DNA of 64,000 nt, from assembly GCF_000820045.1 (NCBI RefSeq), contig NZ_CDBJ01000055.1, positions 1-64,000 of the forward strand, given 5' to 3'. Origin of the DNA: Aeromonas rivuli. Its GTDB lineage: Bacteria > Pseudomonadota > Gammaproteobacteria > Enterobacterales > Aeromonadaceae. The notes below the pieces were generated by a model, which worked only from the letters and a program-made list of their open reading frames with translations, was not told the origin of the DNA and did not search any database. Position 1 is the stretch's first letter; every line of letters starts with the position of its first letter. Made by a program: the position numbers and the translations under genes. Positions 56,459 to 64,000 of the stretch are shown piece by piece.

Positions 56459-57112
56459 ATGATTAAATCCCATCCGACCGAGCAGATGCTGCGTGCCTTC
56501 GCGGCCAACGAGCTCCCCCTGCCCCTGGCGGTCGGGGTATCGGCCCATTGCGAGCTCTGCCCCGAATGTGCCGCCCGGGTGACGTTGTGGGAGGCGCAGC
56601 TGGCCGAGGCGCTCGAGGCCGCCCCCCTGCCGGTTCAGGTCGCCCCCGAGCTGGACGCCATGCTGGCCATGATAGTGCAGCAACCCCTGCCCGAACTCAT
56701 CCCTGTGTCTCACACCGACACCCAGCTTGAGGTGGCGGGTCGGTGTTATCGGCTGCCGAGGGTGCTGGCCCGTTACCGCTCCCCCAAGTGGCGGCATTTT
56801 GGACCCGTTCGCCAACATAGCCTGCCCCTGGGAGAGTTGGGGGTGCGGGCCAGCCTGTTGCACATCGATGCGGGCGGTGCCATTCCCGAGCATACCCATC
56901 AGGGCTATGAACTGACCTTGCTGCTGGCGGGCAGCATGCAGGATGGCGATCAGCGCTACGGGGTCGGTGATTTCATCTGGCGAGATAGTCGCCATGCACA
57001 CAGTCCGCACACGGTCGATGGCTGTCTCTGCTACACGGTGCAGGATGCCCCCATCCAGTTCACCAAGGGGTTGTCGCGCTTGCTCAATGGTATCTCTGGG
57101 CATCTCTATTGA
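56459..57112 (+). CDS. chrR: ChrR-type anti-sigma factor (ZAS domain plus cupin)
   Basis: A 217-residue protein. The N-terminal zinc anti-sigma part has H5 and the H30-x3-C34-x2-C37 cluster; the C-terminal cupin domain has the HTHQGYE metal-binding segment. In Rhodobacter, ChrR binds RpoE and releases it under singlet oxygen, with the cupin part acting as sensor. GGAG precedes ATG 56459. It is 86 bp downstream of its sigma factor. Confidence 0.88.
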   Translation: MIKSHPTEQMLRAFAANELPLPLAVGVSAHCELCPECAARVTLWEAQLAEALEAAPLPVQVAPELDAMLAMIVQQPLPELIPVSHTDTQLEVAGRCYRLPRVLARYRSPKWRHFGPVRQHSLPLGELGVRASLLHIDAGGAIPEHTHQGYELTLLLAGSMQDGDQRYGVGDFIWRDSRHAHSPHTVDGCLCYTVQDAPIQFTKGLSRLLNGISGHLY

Positions 57113-57155
57113 GGCCAAGGGCTCGGCGGGGCAGCACCGCCATTGACGCATCAAG

Positions 57156-57178
57156 AAAGGGACCCTGGGGTCCCTTTT
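57156..57178 (+). terminator. terminator after chrR
   Basis: AAAGGGACCC/GGGTCCCTTT with a two-base centre and a T run, 43 bases past the chrR stop and just before the convergent uppP end; it may work both ways. Confidence 0.85.
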
Positions 57179-57207
57179 CACATTCAAGCCTGATTCGTCA
57201 CGGCAGA

Positions 57208-58023
57208 TTAATGCACGAACACCATGTAGACGGCGAAGGCGACGACGAAGCGATAGATGGCAAAAGGCACGAAATCGAGGCGACGGATCAGCGCCAGGAA
57301 GGTGCGGATGGCGAACATGGCCACCACGAAGGCGGTGACAAAACCGACCGCAAACATGGGGAAGTCGGTCATGGAGAGGAAGTCCCGGCTCTTGTAGAGA
57401 TCCAGGCCGCTCGCCGCGATCATCATGGGGACCGCCAGTATGAAGGAGAACTCGGCCGCCGCCTGGCGACTGATCCCCATCAGCATGCCGCCACTGATGG
57501 TGGCTCCCGAGCGGGAGAAACCGGGCCAGAGTGCCAGACACTGGAACAGGCCTATGCCAAAGGCTTGCTTGTAGCTGATGTCATCCAGGGTTTCGGAGCG
57601 CACCGCAGGGCGTTTCCATTCGGCGATCAACAGCAGTATGCCGCCGGCGACCAGGGCATACATCACCGTCTGGGGGCCGAACAGATTTGCCTTGATCCAG
57701 CTATGAATGGCGAGGCCTATCACCACGGCGGGCAACATGCCGAGGATGATGTGCACCAGAGAGAGGGTGGCGTGATCCTGAGGGGGCTTCTGGCCAAAAT
57801 GAATGCCGATGAGGCCGAACAGTCGGCGCCAGAACACGACGACGACTGCCAGGATGGAGCCCAGCTGGATCACCACCTCGAAGGTGGCGGCCTTGGGACC
57901 TTCGAAGCCCAGCAGATGGCCGACGATGATCAGATGGCCGGTGGAGGAAACGGGCAGAAACTCGGTCAGGCCTTCCACTACGCCTAACACGAATGCGACA
58001 AACAGGGTGTAGTACTCTGTCAT
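57208..58023 (-). CDS. uppP: undecaprenyl-diphosphatase UppP (BacA)
   Basis: A 271-residue polytopic membrane enzyme that recycles undecaprenyl pyrophosphate to the monophosphate lipid carrier of cell-wall synthesis. The catalytic segments [17 protein letters not shown] and [13 protein letters not shown] are intact. E. coli UppP has 273 residues. I start at ATG 58023 (MTEYYTLF). Single gene. Confidence 0.96.
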   Translation of the reverse strand: MTEYYTLFVAFVLGVVEGLTEFLPVSSTGHLIIVGHLLGFEGPKAATFEVVIQLGSILAVVVVFWRRLFGLIGIHFGQKPPQDHATLSLVHIILGMLPAVVIGLAIHSWIKANLFGPQTVMYALVAGGILLLIAEWKRPAVRSETLDDISYKQAFGIGLFQCLALWPGFSRSGATISGGMLMGISRQAAAEFSFILAVPMMIAASGLDLYKSRDFLSMTDFPMFAVGFVTAFVVAMFAIRTFLALIRRLDFVPFAIYRFVVAFAVYMVFVH

Positions 58024-58127
58024 GGATCGGATCTCTTGGTTGTCTGGATATGATGCGCCCCCGCAAGCGGGGGCGCGCCAATGATGGCGGAAAACCACGC
58101 AGGCAACCAGAGAATATTGCCGCTGGC

Positions 58128-59123
58128 TCAGTCGAGGGCGGTCAGGATCCGTTGCTGCCAGGCTGTATCCAGAGGGGGCTGACCCAGGGCCTGAACGGCG
58201 CTGACGATCTGTTCTGGCCTGCTGGCGCCAATGAGGGCGCTACTGACCACGGCATCGCGCAGCACCCACTGCAGCGCCAGCTGTGACAGGCTCTGTCCGC
58301 GCTCCTCGGCCAGGGCGTGCAGGGCACGTATCCGGGCCAGTTTTTCCGCCGTGAGCTGGTCCGGCTTGAGGAAAGGGCTGGGGCTGGCGGCGCGGGAATC
58401 GGCCGGAATGCCCGCCAGGTAGCGGTCGCTGAGCAGGCCTCCCGCCAGGGGCGAGAAGGCCACCACGCCCATGCCCTGTTCATGGCAGACCGGCAGGGTC
58501 TGCTCTTCAATCTCCCGCTGAAACAGGGAGTATTTGAGCTGATTGACCAGGCAGGGAGTGCCCAGCTCTGCCAGCCGGATCGCGGCCTGACGGGCCAGCT
58601 CGGCGGGATAGTTGGAGAGACCGACATAGAGCGCCTTGCCCTGACGCACCATGAGTGCCAGGGCCTGACAAGTCTCTTCCAGGGGCGTGTTCGAGTCCGG
58701 CCTGTGGTGATAGAAGATGTCCACATAGTCGAGGCCGAGGCGGCGCAGACTCTGGTGCAGGCTGGCAAACAGATACTTGGCACTGCCGCCATCGCCATAG
58801 GGGCCATCCCACATCACGTAGCCCGCCTTGGTACTGATGATCAGCTCATCGCGATGGGCGGCCAGATCCTGCTTGAGCAGGCGACCGAAGCTTGTCTCGG
58901 CACTGCCCGGCGGTGGCCCGTAGTTGTTGGCCAGATCGAAGTGAGTGATACCCAGGTCGAATGCCTGACGCACCATGGCGCTCATCTGCTGGGGGGCGGC
59001 CTCTGCCCCGAAGTTATGCCAGAGCCCGAGGGCGATGGCGGGCAGGCGCAAGCCGTGGCGACCGACGGCGCGATAGGGCTGCTGCTGGTAGCGAGCCGGG
59101 TTGGCCTGATAGGGCTGATCCAT
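58128..59123 (-). CDS. aldo-keto reductase, YghZ-like
   Basis: A 331-residue (beta/alpha)8 NADPH-dependent reductase: catalytic Asp and Tyr in HFDLANNYG, Lys in [10 protein letters not shown], His in YHHRPD, and cofactor-binding NQLKYSLF and GASRPEQI. It resembles E. coli YghZ (GpR), which reduces L-glyceraldehyde 3-phosphate and methylglyoxal. An imperfect 16-base direct repeat (CTGATCGCTCA core at 59200-59209 and 59227-59236) lies upstream of the start. Confidence 0.85.
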   Translation of the reverse strand: MDQPYQANPARYQQQPYRAVGRHGLRLPAIALGLWHNFGAEAAPQQMSAMVRQAFDLGITHFDLANNYGPPPGSAETSFGRLLKQDLAAHRDELIISTKAGYVMWDGPYGDGGSAKYLFASLHQSLRRLGLDYVDIFYHHRPDSNTPLEETCQALALMVRQGKALYVGLSNYPAELARQAAIRLAELGTPCLVNQLKYSLFQREIEEQTLPVCHEQGMGVVAFSPLAGGLLSDRYLAGIPADSRAASPSPFLKPDQLTAEKLARIRALHALAEERGQSLSQLALQWVLRDAVVSSALIGASRPEQIVSAVQALGQPPLDTAWQQRILTALD

Positions 59124-59249
59124 ACAAGTTCCTTTTGAATATCAATGTCATCGGTTTCAGTGGCTCGGGCCAGTCATGCCCGACATGGCAGACCTCTCCT
59201 GATCGCTCAGGGTCAGCGCCTCTCGCTGATCGCTCAAACCCGTGCTGGT

Positions 59250-60218
59250 TCAGCGAGGCTCAAAGCGGTAGCGGGTGAGGTGGTGATAGCGCTGACCCGG
59301 CAGCAGCCAGGGATCCCCCAGCTCGGGTCTGTTCGGGCTGTCCGGCAGCTGCTGGGCCTCCAGGCAGAGGCCGTCGTAATCCTGATAGCGCTGCCCGTCA
59401 CGACCCAGGGTCTTGGCCAGCCAGTTGCCGGTGTAGAGCTGCAGCGAGGGCTGGTTGGTATGCACTTCCATCACCAGCTGTCCGTCACCCGAGACCAGCA
59501 GGGCGGCCCATTCCGATGGTGGCCCATTGAGCAGGAAGGCGTGATCGTAGCCCTTGGCCTGACGTTGCTGGGGGTGGCTCAGCCACTCATCCCCAAGGAG
59601 GCGACCGCCACGAAGATCGAAGGGGCCCTCGACAGCGTGGGGCGCCAAGGGCAGGCCGCTGGCATCCGTGGCGAGGAAGCGGTCCGCCTTCAGGGTGAGC
59701 TTGTGATGACGCACATCTCCCCCCCCATCGAGGTTGAAGTAGGCGTGGCTGGTCAGGCTGACCGGGGTCGGCGCATCGGTACTGACCCAGCACTCCACCA
59801 CCAGATCCCGCTCCTCAAGCCGGTATTCCAGCGCCACCCTGAGGTTGCCGGGAAAGCCCTGATCCCCATCCGGGGAGAACAGGCTGAGCCGCACCCGGCT
59901 GGCCTCCAGGGTTTCAATCTGCCAGGGTTGGCGATGAAAACCCCCCGCCCCCCCATGGAGGGTGTGGGGAGGCTGATTGGCATCCAATGGCCAGCATTGG
60001 CCGTCTCGCGCAAGGGTTGCGCCCCCGATACGGTTGGCAAAACGTCCCGCCACCGCCCCCAGCCACACCTGCTGGGTCGGATAGTCGGCGTCGGAGCAGC
60101 CGAGCAGCAGCTCCCGCCTCATCCCACCAACCGGCAGACTCAGGGAGCTCAGGGTGGCACCAACATCGAGGCCGCGTAGCCGCAGCCCGCACTCATTTTC
60201 CAGCTCGAAGGATCTCAC
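59250..60218 (-). CDS. galM: aldose 1-epimerase (galactose mutarotase)
   Basis: A 322-residue mutarotase that interconverts alpha- and beta-galactose. It shows the family pattern [12 protein letters not shown], catalytic His in [10 protein letters not shown], and [10 protein letters not shown] with the second catalytic His, and a Glu late in [12 protein letters not shown]. Last gene of galETKM; its ATG overlaps the galK stop. Confidence 0.93.
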   Translation of the reverse strand: MRSFELENECGLRLRGLDVGATLSSLSLPVGGMRRELLLGCSDADYPTQQVWLGAVAGRFANRIGGATLARDGQCWPLDANQPPHTLHGGAGGFHRQPWQIETLEASRVRLSLFSPDGDQGFPGNLRVALEYRLEERDLVVECWVSTDAPTPVSLTSHAYFNLDGGGDVRHHKLTLKADRFLATDASGLPLAPHAVEGPFDLRGGRLLGDEWLSHPQQRQAKGYDHAFLLNGPPSEWAALLVSGDGQLVMEVHTNQPSLQLYTGNWLAKTLGRDGQRYQDYDGLCLEAQQLPDSPNRPELGDPWLLPGQRYHHLTRYRFEPR

Positions 60219-61366
60219 AGCCGACCCGCTCCGGCGCTGGCGCGGCAGACATAGCTGTCGGCCTGCAGGCCAAAACGGGCGGGATATTCGACGTCGATGG
60301 CGGCGATCACCTCATTCAAGCGCTCCGGGCGCAGCAGGGCGACCACGCAACCCCCGAAGCCACCGCCGGTCATGCGTACCCCGCCTTCGCTGCCAATCTT
60401 TGCCTTGATGATCTCCACCAGGCCATCGATGGGGGGCACTGTGATTTCGAAGTCATCGCGCATGGCGGTATGGGACTGCGCCATCAGTTCGCCGAGGCGT
60501 ACCAGATCCCCTGAGGCGAGCGCCTCGGCGGCGGCCAGGGTGCGGCCATTCTCGCCGACGATGTGGCGGGCACGGCGATAGCAGGCCTCGTCCAGTCCGG
60601 TCTTGTTCGCCTCCAGGGTGGCGGCATCGAGGTCGCGCAGCGCCTTGACGCCGTAGTGACGGGCCGCGGCCTCGCACTGCTGGCGGCGCAGGTTGTATTC
60701 GCTGTCCACCAGGCCACGGCGCACGTTGGAGTTGATGATGAGCACAGCGAGATCCATCGGCATGGGGATGAGCCGACTCTCCAGGCTGCGGCAATCGAGC
60801 AGCAGGGCATGGTCCGGCTTGGCGCAGGCCGAGATCATCTGATCCATGATGCCGCAGTTGCAGCCGACAAACTGGTTCTCCGCCTGCTGACCGTTGAGGG
60901 CGATCTCGGCCTGGCTGAGGTCGAGGTTCAGCGCCTCCTTGAAGGCCTGGCCTATTGCCACCTCCAGGGAGGCGGAGGAGGAGAGCCCGGCCCCCTGGGG
61001 CACATTGCCGGAGACCACCAGATCCAGGCCGCGCAGGGGCTGGCCCCGCGCTTGCAGGTACTTCACCACGCCACGGATATAGTCGCTCCAGCGCTGGTCC
61101 GGGTGGTGCTCGATGGGAGCATCCAGGGAGAACTCGTCGTGCTCCTCCCCGTAGTCGGCGGCGATGACCCGCACCCTGGCATCCTGGCGCAGGCCGATGG
61201 CGACGCAGGTCTCGTAATCGATGGCGCAGGGCAGCACGAAGCCGTCGTTATAGTCGGTGTGCTCGCCGATGAGGTTGACCCGACCGGGCGCGCGGATCAT
61301 CAGGTCGGCGGCCCGGCCAAACACCTTGTGGAAGAGGGCGCTGGCCCTGTGGCTGGGGTGATTCAT
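60215..61366 (-). CDS. galK: galactokinase
   Basis: A 383-residue GHMP kinase that makes galactose 1-phosphate. The galactokinase signature [18 protein letters not shown], phosphate loop [14 protein letters not shown], and C-terminal [13 protein letters not shown] are all present (E. coli 382). I start at ATG 61366, which overlaps the galT stop by ATGA. Confidence 0.97.
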   Translation of the reverse strand: MNHPSHRASALFHKVFGRAADLMIRAPGRVNLIGEHTDYNDGFVLPCAIDYETCVAIGLRQDARVRVIAADYGEEHDEFSLDAPIEHHPDQRWSDYIRGVVKYLQARGQPLRGLDLVVSGNVPQGAGLSSSASLEVAIGQAFKEALNLDLSQAEIALNGQQAENQFVGCNCGIMDQMISACAKPDHALLLDCRSLESRLIPMPMDLAVLIINSNVRRGLVDSEYNLRRQQCEAAARHYGVKALRDLDAATLEANKTGLDEACYRRARHIVGENGRTLAAAEALASGDLVRLGELMAQSHTAMRDDFEITVPPIDGLVEIIKAKIGSEGGVRMTGGGFGGCVVALLRPERLNEVIAAIDVEYPARFGLQADSYVCRASAGAGRL

Positions 61367-62409
61367 GGGGTGGATCCTCGCATCTTGTAGTGGATGGGGC
61401 TCAAGGTACGCAGTCGCTCGGCGGCCTGCTCCGGGGTGAGATCGCGCTGGGTCTCGGCCAGCATCTCGAAGCCCACCATGAACTTGCGCACAGTGGCAGA
61501 GCGCAGCAGGGGCGGGTAGAAGTGGGCATGAAGCTGCCAGGCCTCGGGGCAAGTCGAGTGCGGCGGCGCGAAGTGCCAGCCCATGGAGTAGGGGAAGCTG
61601 TACTCGAACAGGTTGTCGTAGCGGCTGGTGAGCTCCTTGAGGGCCAGGGCCAAGTCCTGCTGCTGCGCCGGGCTGAGATCCAGCATGGAGGGCACATGGG
61701 CCTTGGGCAGCAACAGGGTTTCGAACGGCCAGGCGGCCCAGAAGGGGACCACCGCCAGCCAGTGTTCGCTCTCCACCACGATGCGGGATCTATCTTTCAG
61801 TTCCCGTTCCACATAGTCGAGCAGCAGGGGGCGGCCATGCTCGGCCAGCCACTGCTGCTGGCGCTCCTGCTCCCTGGCTATCTCGTTGGGCAGAAAATCG
61901 CTGCCCCAGATCTGACCATGGGGGTGAGGGTTGGAGCAGCCCATGACGGCGCCCTTGTTTTCAAAGACTTGCACCCAATCCCACTGCTGGGATAGCTCGG
62001 CCACCTGGTCGCGCCAGGTATGGATCACCGCCTCTATCTCGGGCAGGGCCAGCTCGGGCAGGGTCTTGCCGTGATCCGGCGAGAAGCAGATGACCCGGCT
62101 GGTGCCACGGGCCGCCTCCAGTTGCAGCAGCGGATCCTGGCCCTCCTGCGCAGCCGGGGTGTCCTGCATCAGGGCGGCAAAGTCGTTGGTGAAGACGAAG
62201 GTGTCGCTGTAGTCGGGGTTCTTGTCGCCACTGACGCGGGTATTGCCGGCGCAGAGAAAACAGTCGGGATCATGGGCGTGGCCCGGCGCCTCGCTTATCT
62301 TCTCAATCTGGCCCTGCCAGGGGCGCTTGGCCCTGTGGGGGGAGACCAGCACATACTGGCCGGTCAGGGGATTGAAGCGGCGGTGGGGGTGATCCAGGGG
62401 ATCGAACAT
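61363..62409 (-). CDS. galT: galactose-1-phosphate uridylyltransferase
   Basis: A 348-residue enzyme, the same length as E. coli GalT. The N-terminus [16 protein letters not shown], the zinc site CFLCAGN, and the active-site [11 protein letters not shown] are conserved. I start at ATG 62409 (GAGG 7 bases upstream); ATG 62412 is adjacent. It overlaps galK by four bases and follows galE by 85 bp. Confidence 0.97.
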   Translation of the reverse strand: MFDPLDHPHRRFNPLTGQYVLVSPHRAKRPWQGQIEKISEAPGHAHDPDCFLCAGNTRVSGDKNPDYSDTFVFTNDFAALMQDTPAAQEGQDPLLQLEAARGTSRVICFSPDHGKTLPELALPEIEAVIHTWRDQVAELSQQWDWVQVFENKGAVMGCSNPHPHGQIWGSDFLPNEIAREQERQQQWLAEHGRPLLLDYVERELKDRSRIVVESEHWLAVVPFWAAWPFETLLLPKAHVPSMLDLSPAQQQDLALALKELTSRYDNLFEYSFPYSMGWHFAPPHSTCPEAWQLHAHFYPPLLRSATVRKFMVGFEMLAETQRDLTPEQAAERLRTLSPIHYKMRGSTP

Positions 62410-62494
62410 CATCACACCTCGTGACTGTCTGTCATGGAAAGGGAGGCTATGGCACCGGGCCGTAGCGAGCGGGTAGCGGCGGTCAGCAAGCGGC

Positions 62495-63508
62495 TCATTG
62501 GTCATAACCCTGGGGGTTGAGGGATTGCCAGCGCCAGCTGTCGGCGCACATGGCCGGGAGATCCCGGGTGGCATGCCAGCCCAGCTCACGTTCGGCCTTG
62601 GCGGGATCGGCCCAGCACTCGGCGATGTCTCCCGGGCGCCTTGGTTCCAAGGCGTAGGGAACAGGTCGGCCGCATGCCTGCTCGAATGCCTGAACCATTT
62701 GCAATACGCTCTGGGGCTGGCCCGTTCCCAGGTTATAGGCATGAACGCCGGGGCGACTGACGCAGTGTTGCAGCGCCTTGACGTGGCCCTCTGCGAGATC
62801 CATCACATGGATATAGTCGCGAACACCTGTGCCATCCAGGGTGGGGTAATCGTTACCAAATACCGATAATTGCGGGCGTCTGCCGATGGCCACCTGAGTC
62901 AAAAAGGGCATGAGATTGTTGGGCATGCCCTGGGGATCCTCCCCCATGGTGCCGGATTCATGGGCACCAACCGGATTGAAATAACGCAGTTGCGTCATGC
63001 TCCACTGGGGTTCGGCGGCCTGCAGATCCTCGAGGATCTGCTCGATGATCAGCTTGGATCTGCCATAGGGGTTGGTGGCCGAGCGGGGGAACTCCTCGCG
63101 GATCGGCACGCTGGCCGGATCGCCATAGACAGTAGCCGAGGAGCTGAATACCAGGTTGTGCACCTGGGCCCGCGCCATGGCCTGTAGCAAATCCAAGGTA
63201 CCGGCGACATTGTTCTGGTAATAGGCCAGCGGGATCCGGGTCGATTCACCGACGGCCTTGAGCGCGGCAAAGTGGATGACGGCGCTAATCTCATGCTCGG
63301 TGAAGATGCGATCCAGCAGGGCGGAATCCCTGATATCCCCTTGATAAAAAACAGGCTTCTGACCAGAAATGGTGGCGATGCGATCCAGCACGGCCAGCTT
63401 GCTGTTGCAGAGATTATCCAGGATCAGCGGTGTGATACCCGCGGCCTGCAGTGCGAGGCAAGTGTGGCTGCCTATGTAGCCGCAACCGCCTGTGACCAAT
63501 ACCTTCAT
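62495..63508 (-). CDS. galE: UDP-glucose 4-epimerase
   Basis: A 337-residue extended SDR: NAD-binding [12 protein letters not shown], catalytic Ser in SSSATVYG, and the YxxxK pair in YGRSKLI. Length fits E. coli GalE (338). First gene of galETKM. Confidence 0.97.
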   Translation of the reverse strand: MKVLVTGGCGYIGSHTCLALQAAGITPLILDNLCNSKLAVLDRIATISGQKPVFYQGDIRDSALLDRIFTEHEISAVIHFAALKAVGESTRIPLAYYQNNVAGTLDLLQAMARAQVHNLVFSSSATVYGDPASVPIREEFPRSATNPYGRSKLIIEQILEDLQAAEPQWSMTQLRYFNPVGAHESGTMGEDPQGMPNNLMPFLTQVAIGRRPQLSVFGNDYPTLDGTGVRDYIHVMDLAEGHVKALQHCVSRPGVHAYNLGTGQPQSVLQMVQAFEQACGRPVPYALEPRRPGDIAECWADPAKAERELGWHATRDLPAMCADSWRWQSLNPQGYDQ

Positions 63509-63590
63509 CCCTTGTCTCCGGTAAAGGGGGTGTGGATCAGGAGTCTAGCCGAGCCTCTGATGGCTAAACTGTGAGCGGGTTAACAATATT

Positions 63591-63606
63591 GTGTAAACGA
63601 TTACAC
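63591..63606. promoter_or_regulatory. GalR operator
   Basis: GTGTAAACGATTACAC fits the GalR/GalS operator consensus GTGNAANCGNTTNCAC at every fixed position. It lies between the divergent galE and galR genes, 82 bp before galE. Confidence 0.93.
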
Positions 63607-63712
63607 TCTTTTGTTTATAGCCGACTCGGGGGCAGTGCGCTTTTCCCCTGTTATCAAAGGGATTGCTGGTTATAATGACCCGGTCGCGGTCAGTGAAAAG
63701 AGTGAAAACAGC

Positions 63713-64000
63713 ATGAGCACCATCAAGGATGTCGCCCGTCTTGCCAATGTCTCGGTGGCAACGGTTTCACGGGTGATGAACAACTCTCCCAAGGCGAGTG
63801 CCACCTCGCGCGCCCTGGTCCAGCAGGCCATGGCGGAGCTGGGTTACACCCCCAACGCCAACGCGCGGGCCCTGGTCAGCCGTACCTGTGACACCATGGG
63901 GGTGGTGGTCAATGATGTGGCCGATCCCTTCTTCGGCGCCCTGATCAAGGGGGTGTCCGGGGTCGCCGTGGAGCGGGGCTTGCACCTGTTGATGGGTAAT
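63713..64000 (+). CDS. galR: LacI-family galactose repressor (GalR/GalS), truncated by the window edge
   Basis: The first 96 residues are present. The helix-turn-helix MSTIKDVARLANVSVATVSRVMNN and hinge (PNANARALVSR) match E. coli GalR and GalS closely, followed by VADPFFGALIKGV of the effector domain. It is divergent from galETKM, with a perfect operator between. TATAAT at 63671-63676 is a likely -10. The rest of the gene runs past 64000. Confidence 0.9.
   Translation, partial: MSTIKDVARLANVSVATVSRVMNNSPKASATSRALVQQAMAELGYTPNANARALVSRTCDTMGVVVNDVADPFFGALIKGVSGVAVERGLHLLMGN

Noticed and set aside
59194-59236. Imperfect direct repeat before the aldo-keto reductase gene as a partial copy of the galM end
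   Set aside because: Only short blocks match the galM 3' end. It does not reach the similarity seen in the four clear gene-end duplications.

Overview
The window is GC-rich gammaproteobacterial chromosome, most likely Aeromonas. I base this on protein-level resemblance (RstA/RstB, CreA, YegD, MalZ, GalETKM and NirBDC-CysG are all close to enterobacterial forms but clearly distinct), on the 5S-tRNA-Thr-5S end of an rRNA operon, and on base composition. No search was run, so the genus is an inference. Almost every gene is ordinary core or shell genome. I see no prophage, insertion sequence, CRISPR array or integrase.

Layout. 1-500: tail of an rRNA operon (5S, tRNA-Thr, 5S, terminator). 640-6250: SBF-type transporter, ovothiol synthase OvoA and PriA. 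6390-9620: ribosomal protein L31, an SDR/DUF2867 protein and a malic enzyme. 9700-12050: acid-shock protein Asr beside its presumed regulators RstB/RstA, with a near-perfect RstA box. 12200-20700: TrmA, a DUF5610 protein, a cobalamin-adenosyltransferase-like protein, MalZ, an HDOD protein, an HslJ-like lipoprotein and the Hsp70-like YegD. 21000-24800: D-lactate dehydrogenase, an SDR, CreA, a periplasmic binding protein and a DksA paralogue. 25280-33360: a seven-gene polyamine uptake and catabolism cluster. 33400-41570: YiiM, tRNA-Pro, an AbiTii-domain gene, YigI, RecQ, cytochrome c, SelO, a DUF3630-like protein, YhhQ behind a preQ1-I riboswitch, the Fur-controlled sRNA RyhB, and RraA. 41760-47100: nitrite reduction and siroheme operon nirBD-nirC-cysG with an FNR box. 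47400-49910: LysR regulator and divergent MFS exporter. 49990-54720: argS-ftsN and hslVU with a sigma-32 promoter. 55030-58020: Lon-N-domain protein, an ECF sigma factor with a ChrR-type anti-sigma factor, and UppP. 58130-64000: aldo-keto reductase, galETKM, and a divergent, truncated galR.

The most unusual pattern is that four unrelated genes (DUF5610 protein, hslJ-like, ldhA, nirD) each carry tandem 85-107 bp copies of one gene end, three at the 3' end including the stop codon and one at the 5' end. Several copies differ mostly by synonymous or conservative changes, so they look like captured alleles rather than decaying duplicates. Several regulatory RNAs and sites are clear by eye: ryhB, the preQ1-I aptamer, the RstA box, the GalR operator, the FNR box, the sigma-32 promoter and an ECF-type promoter.
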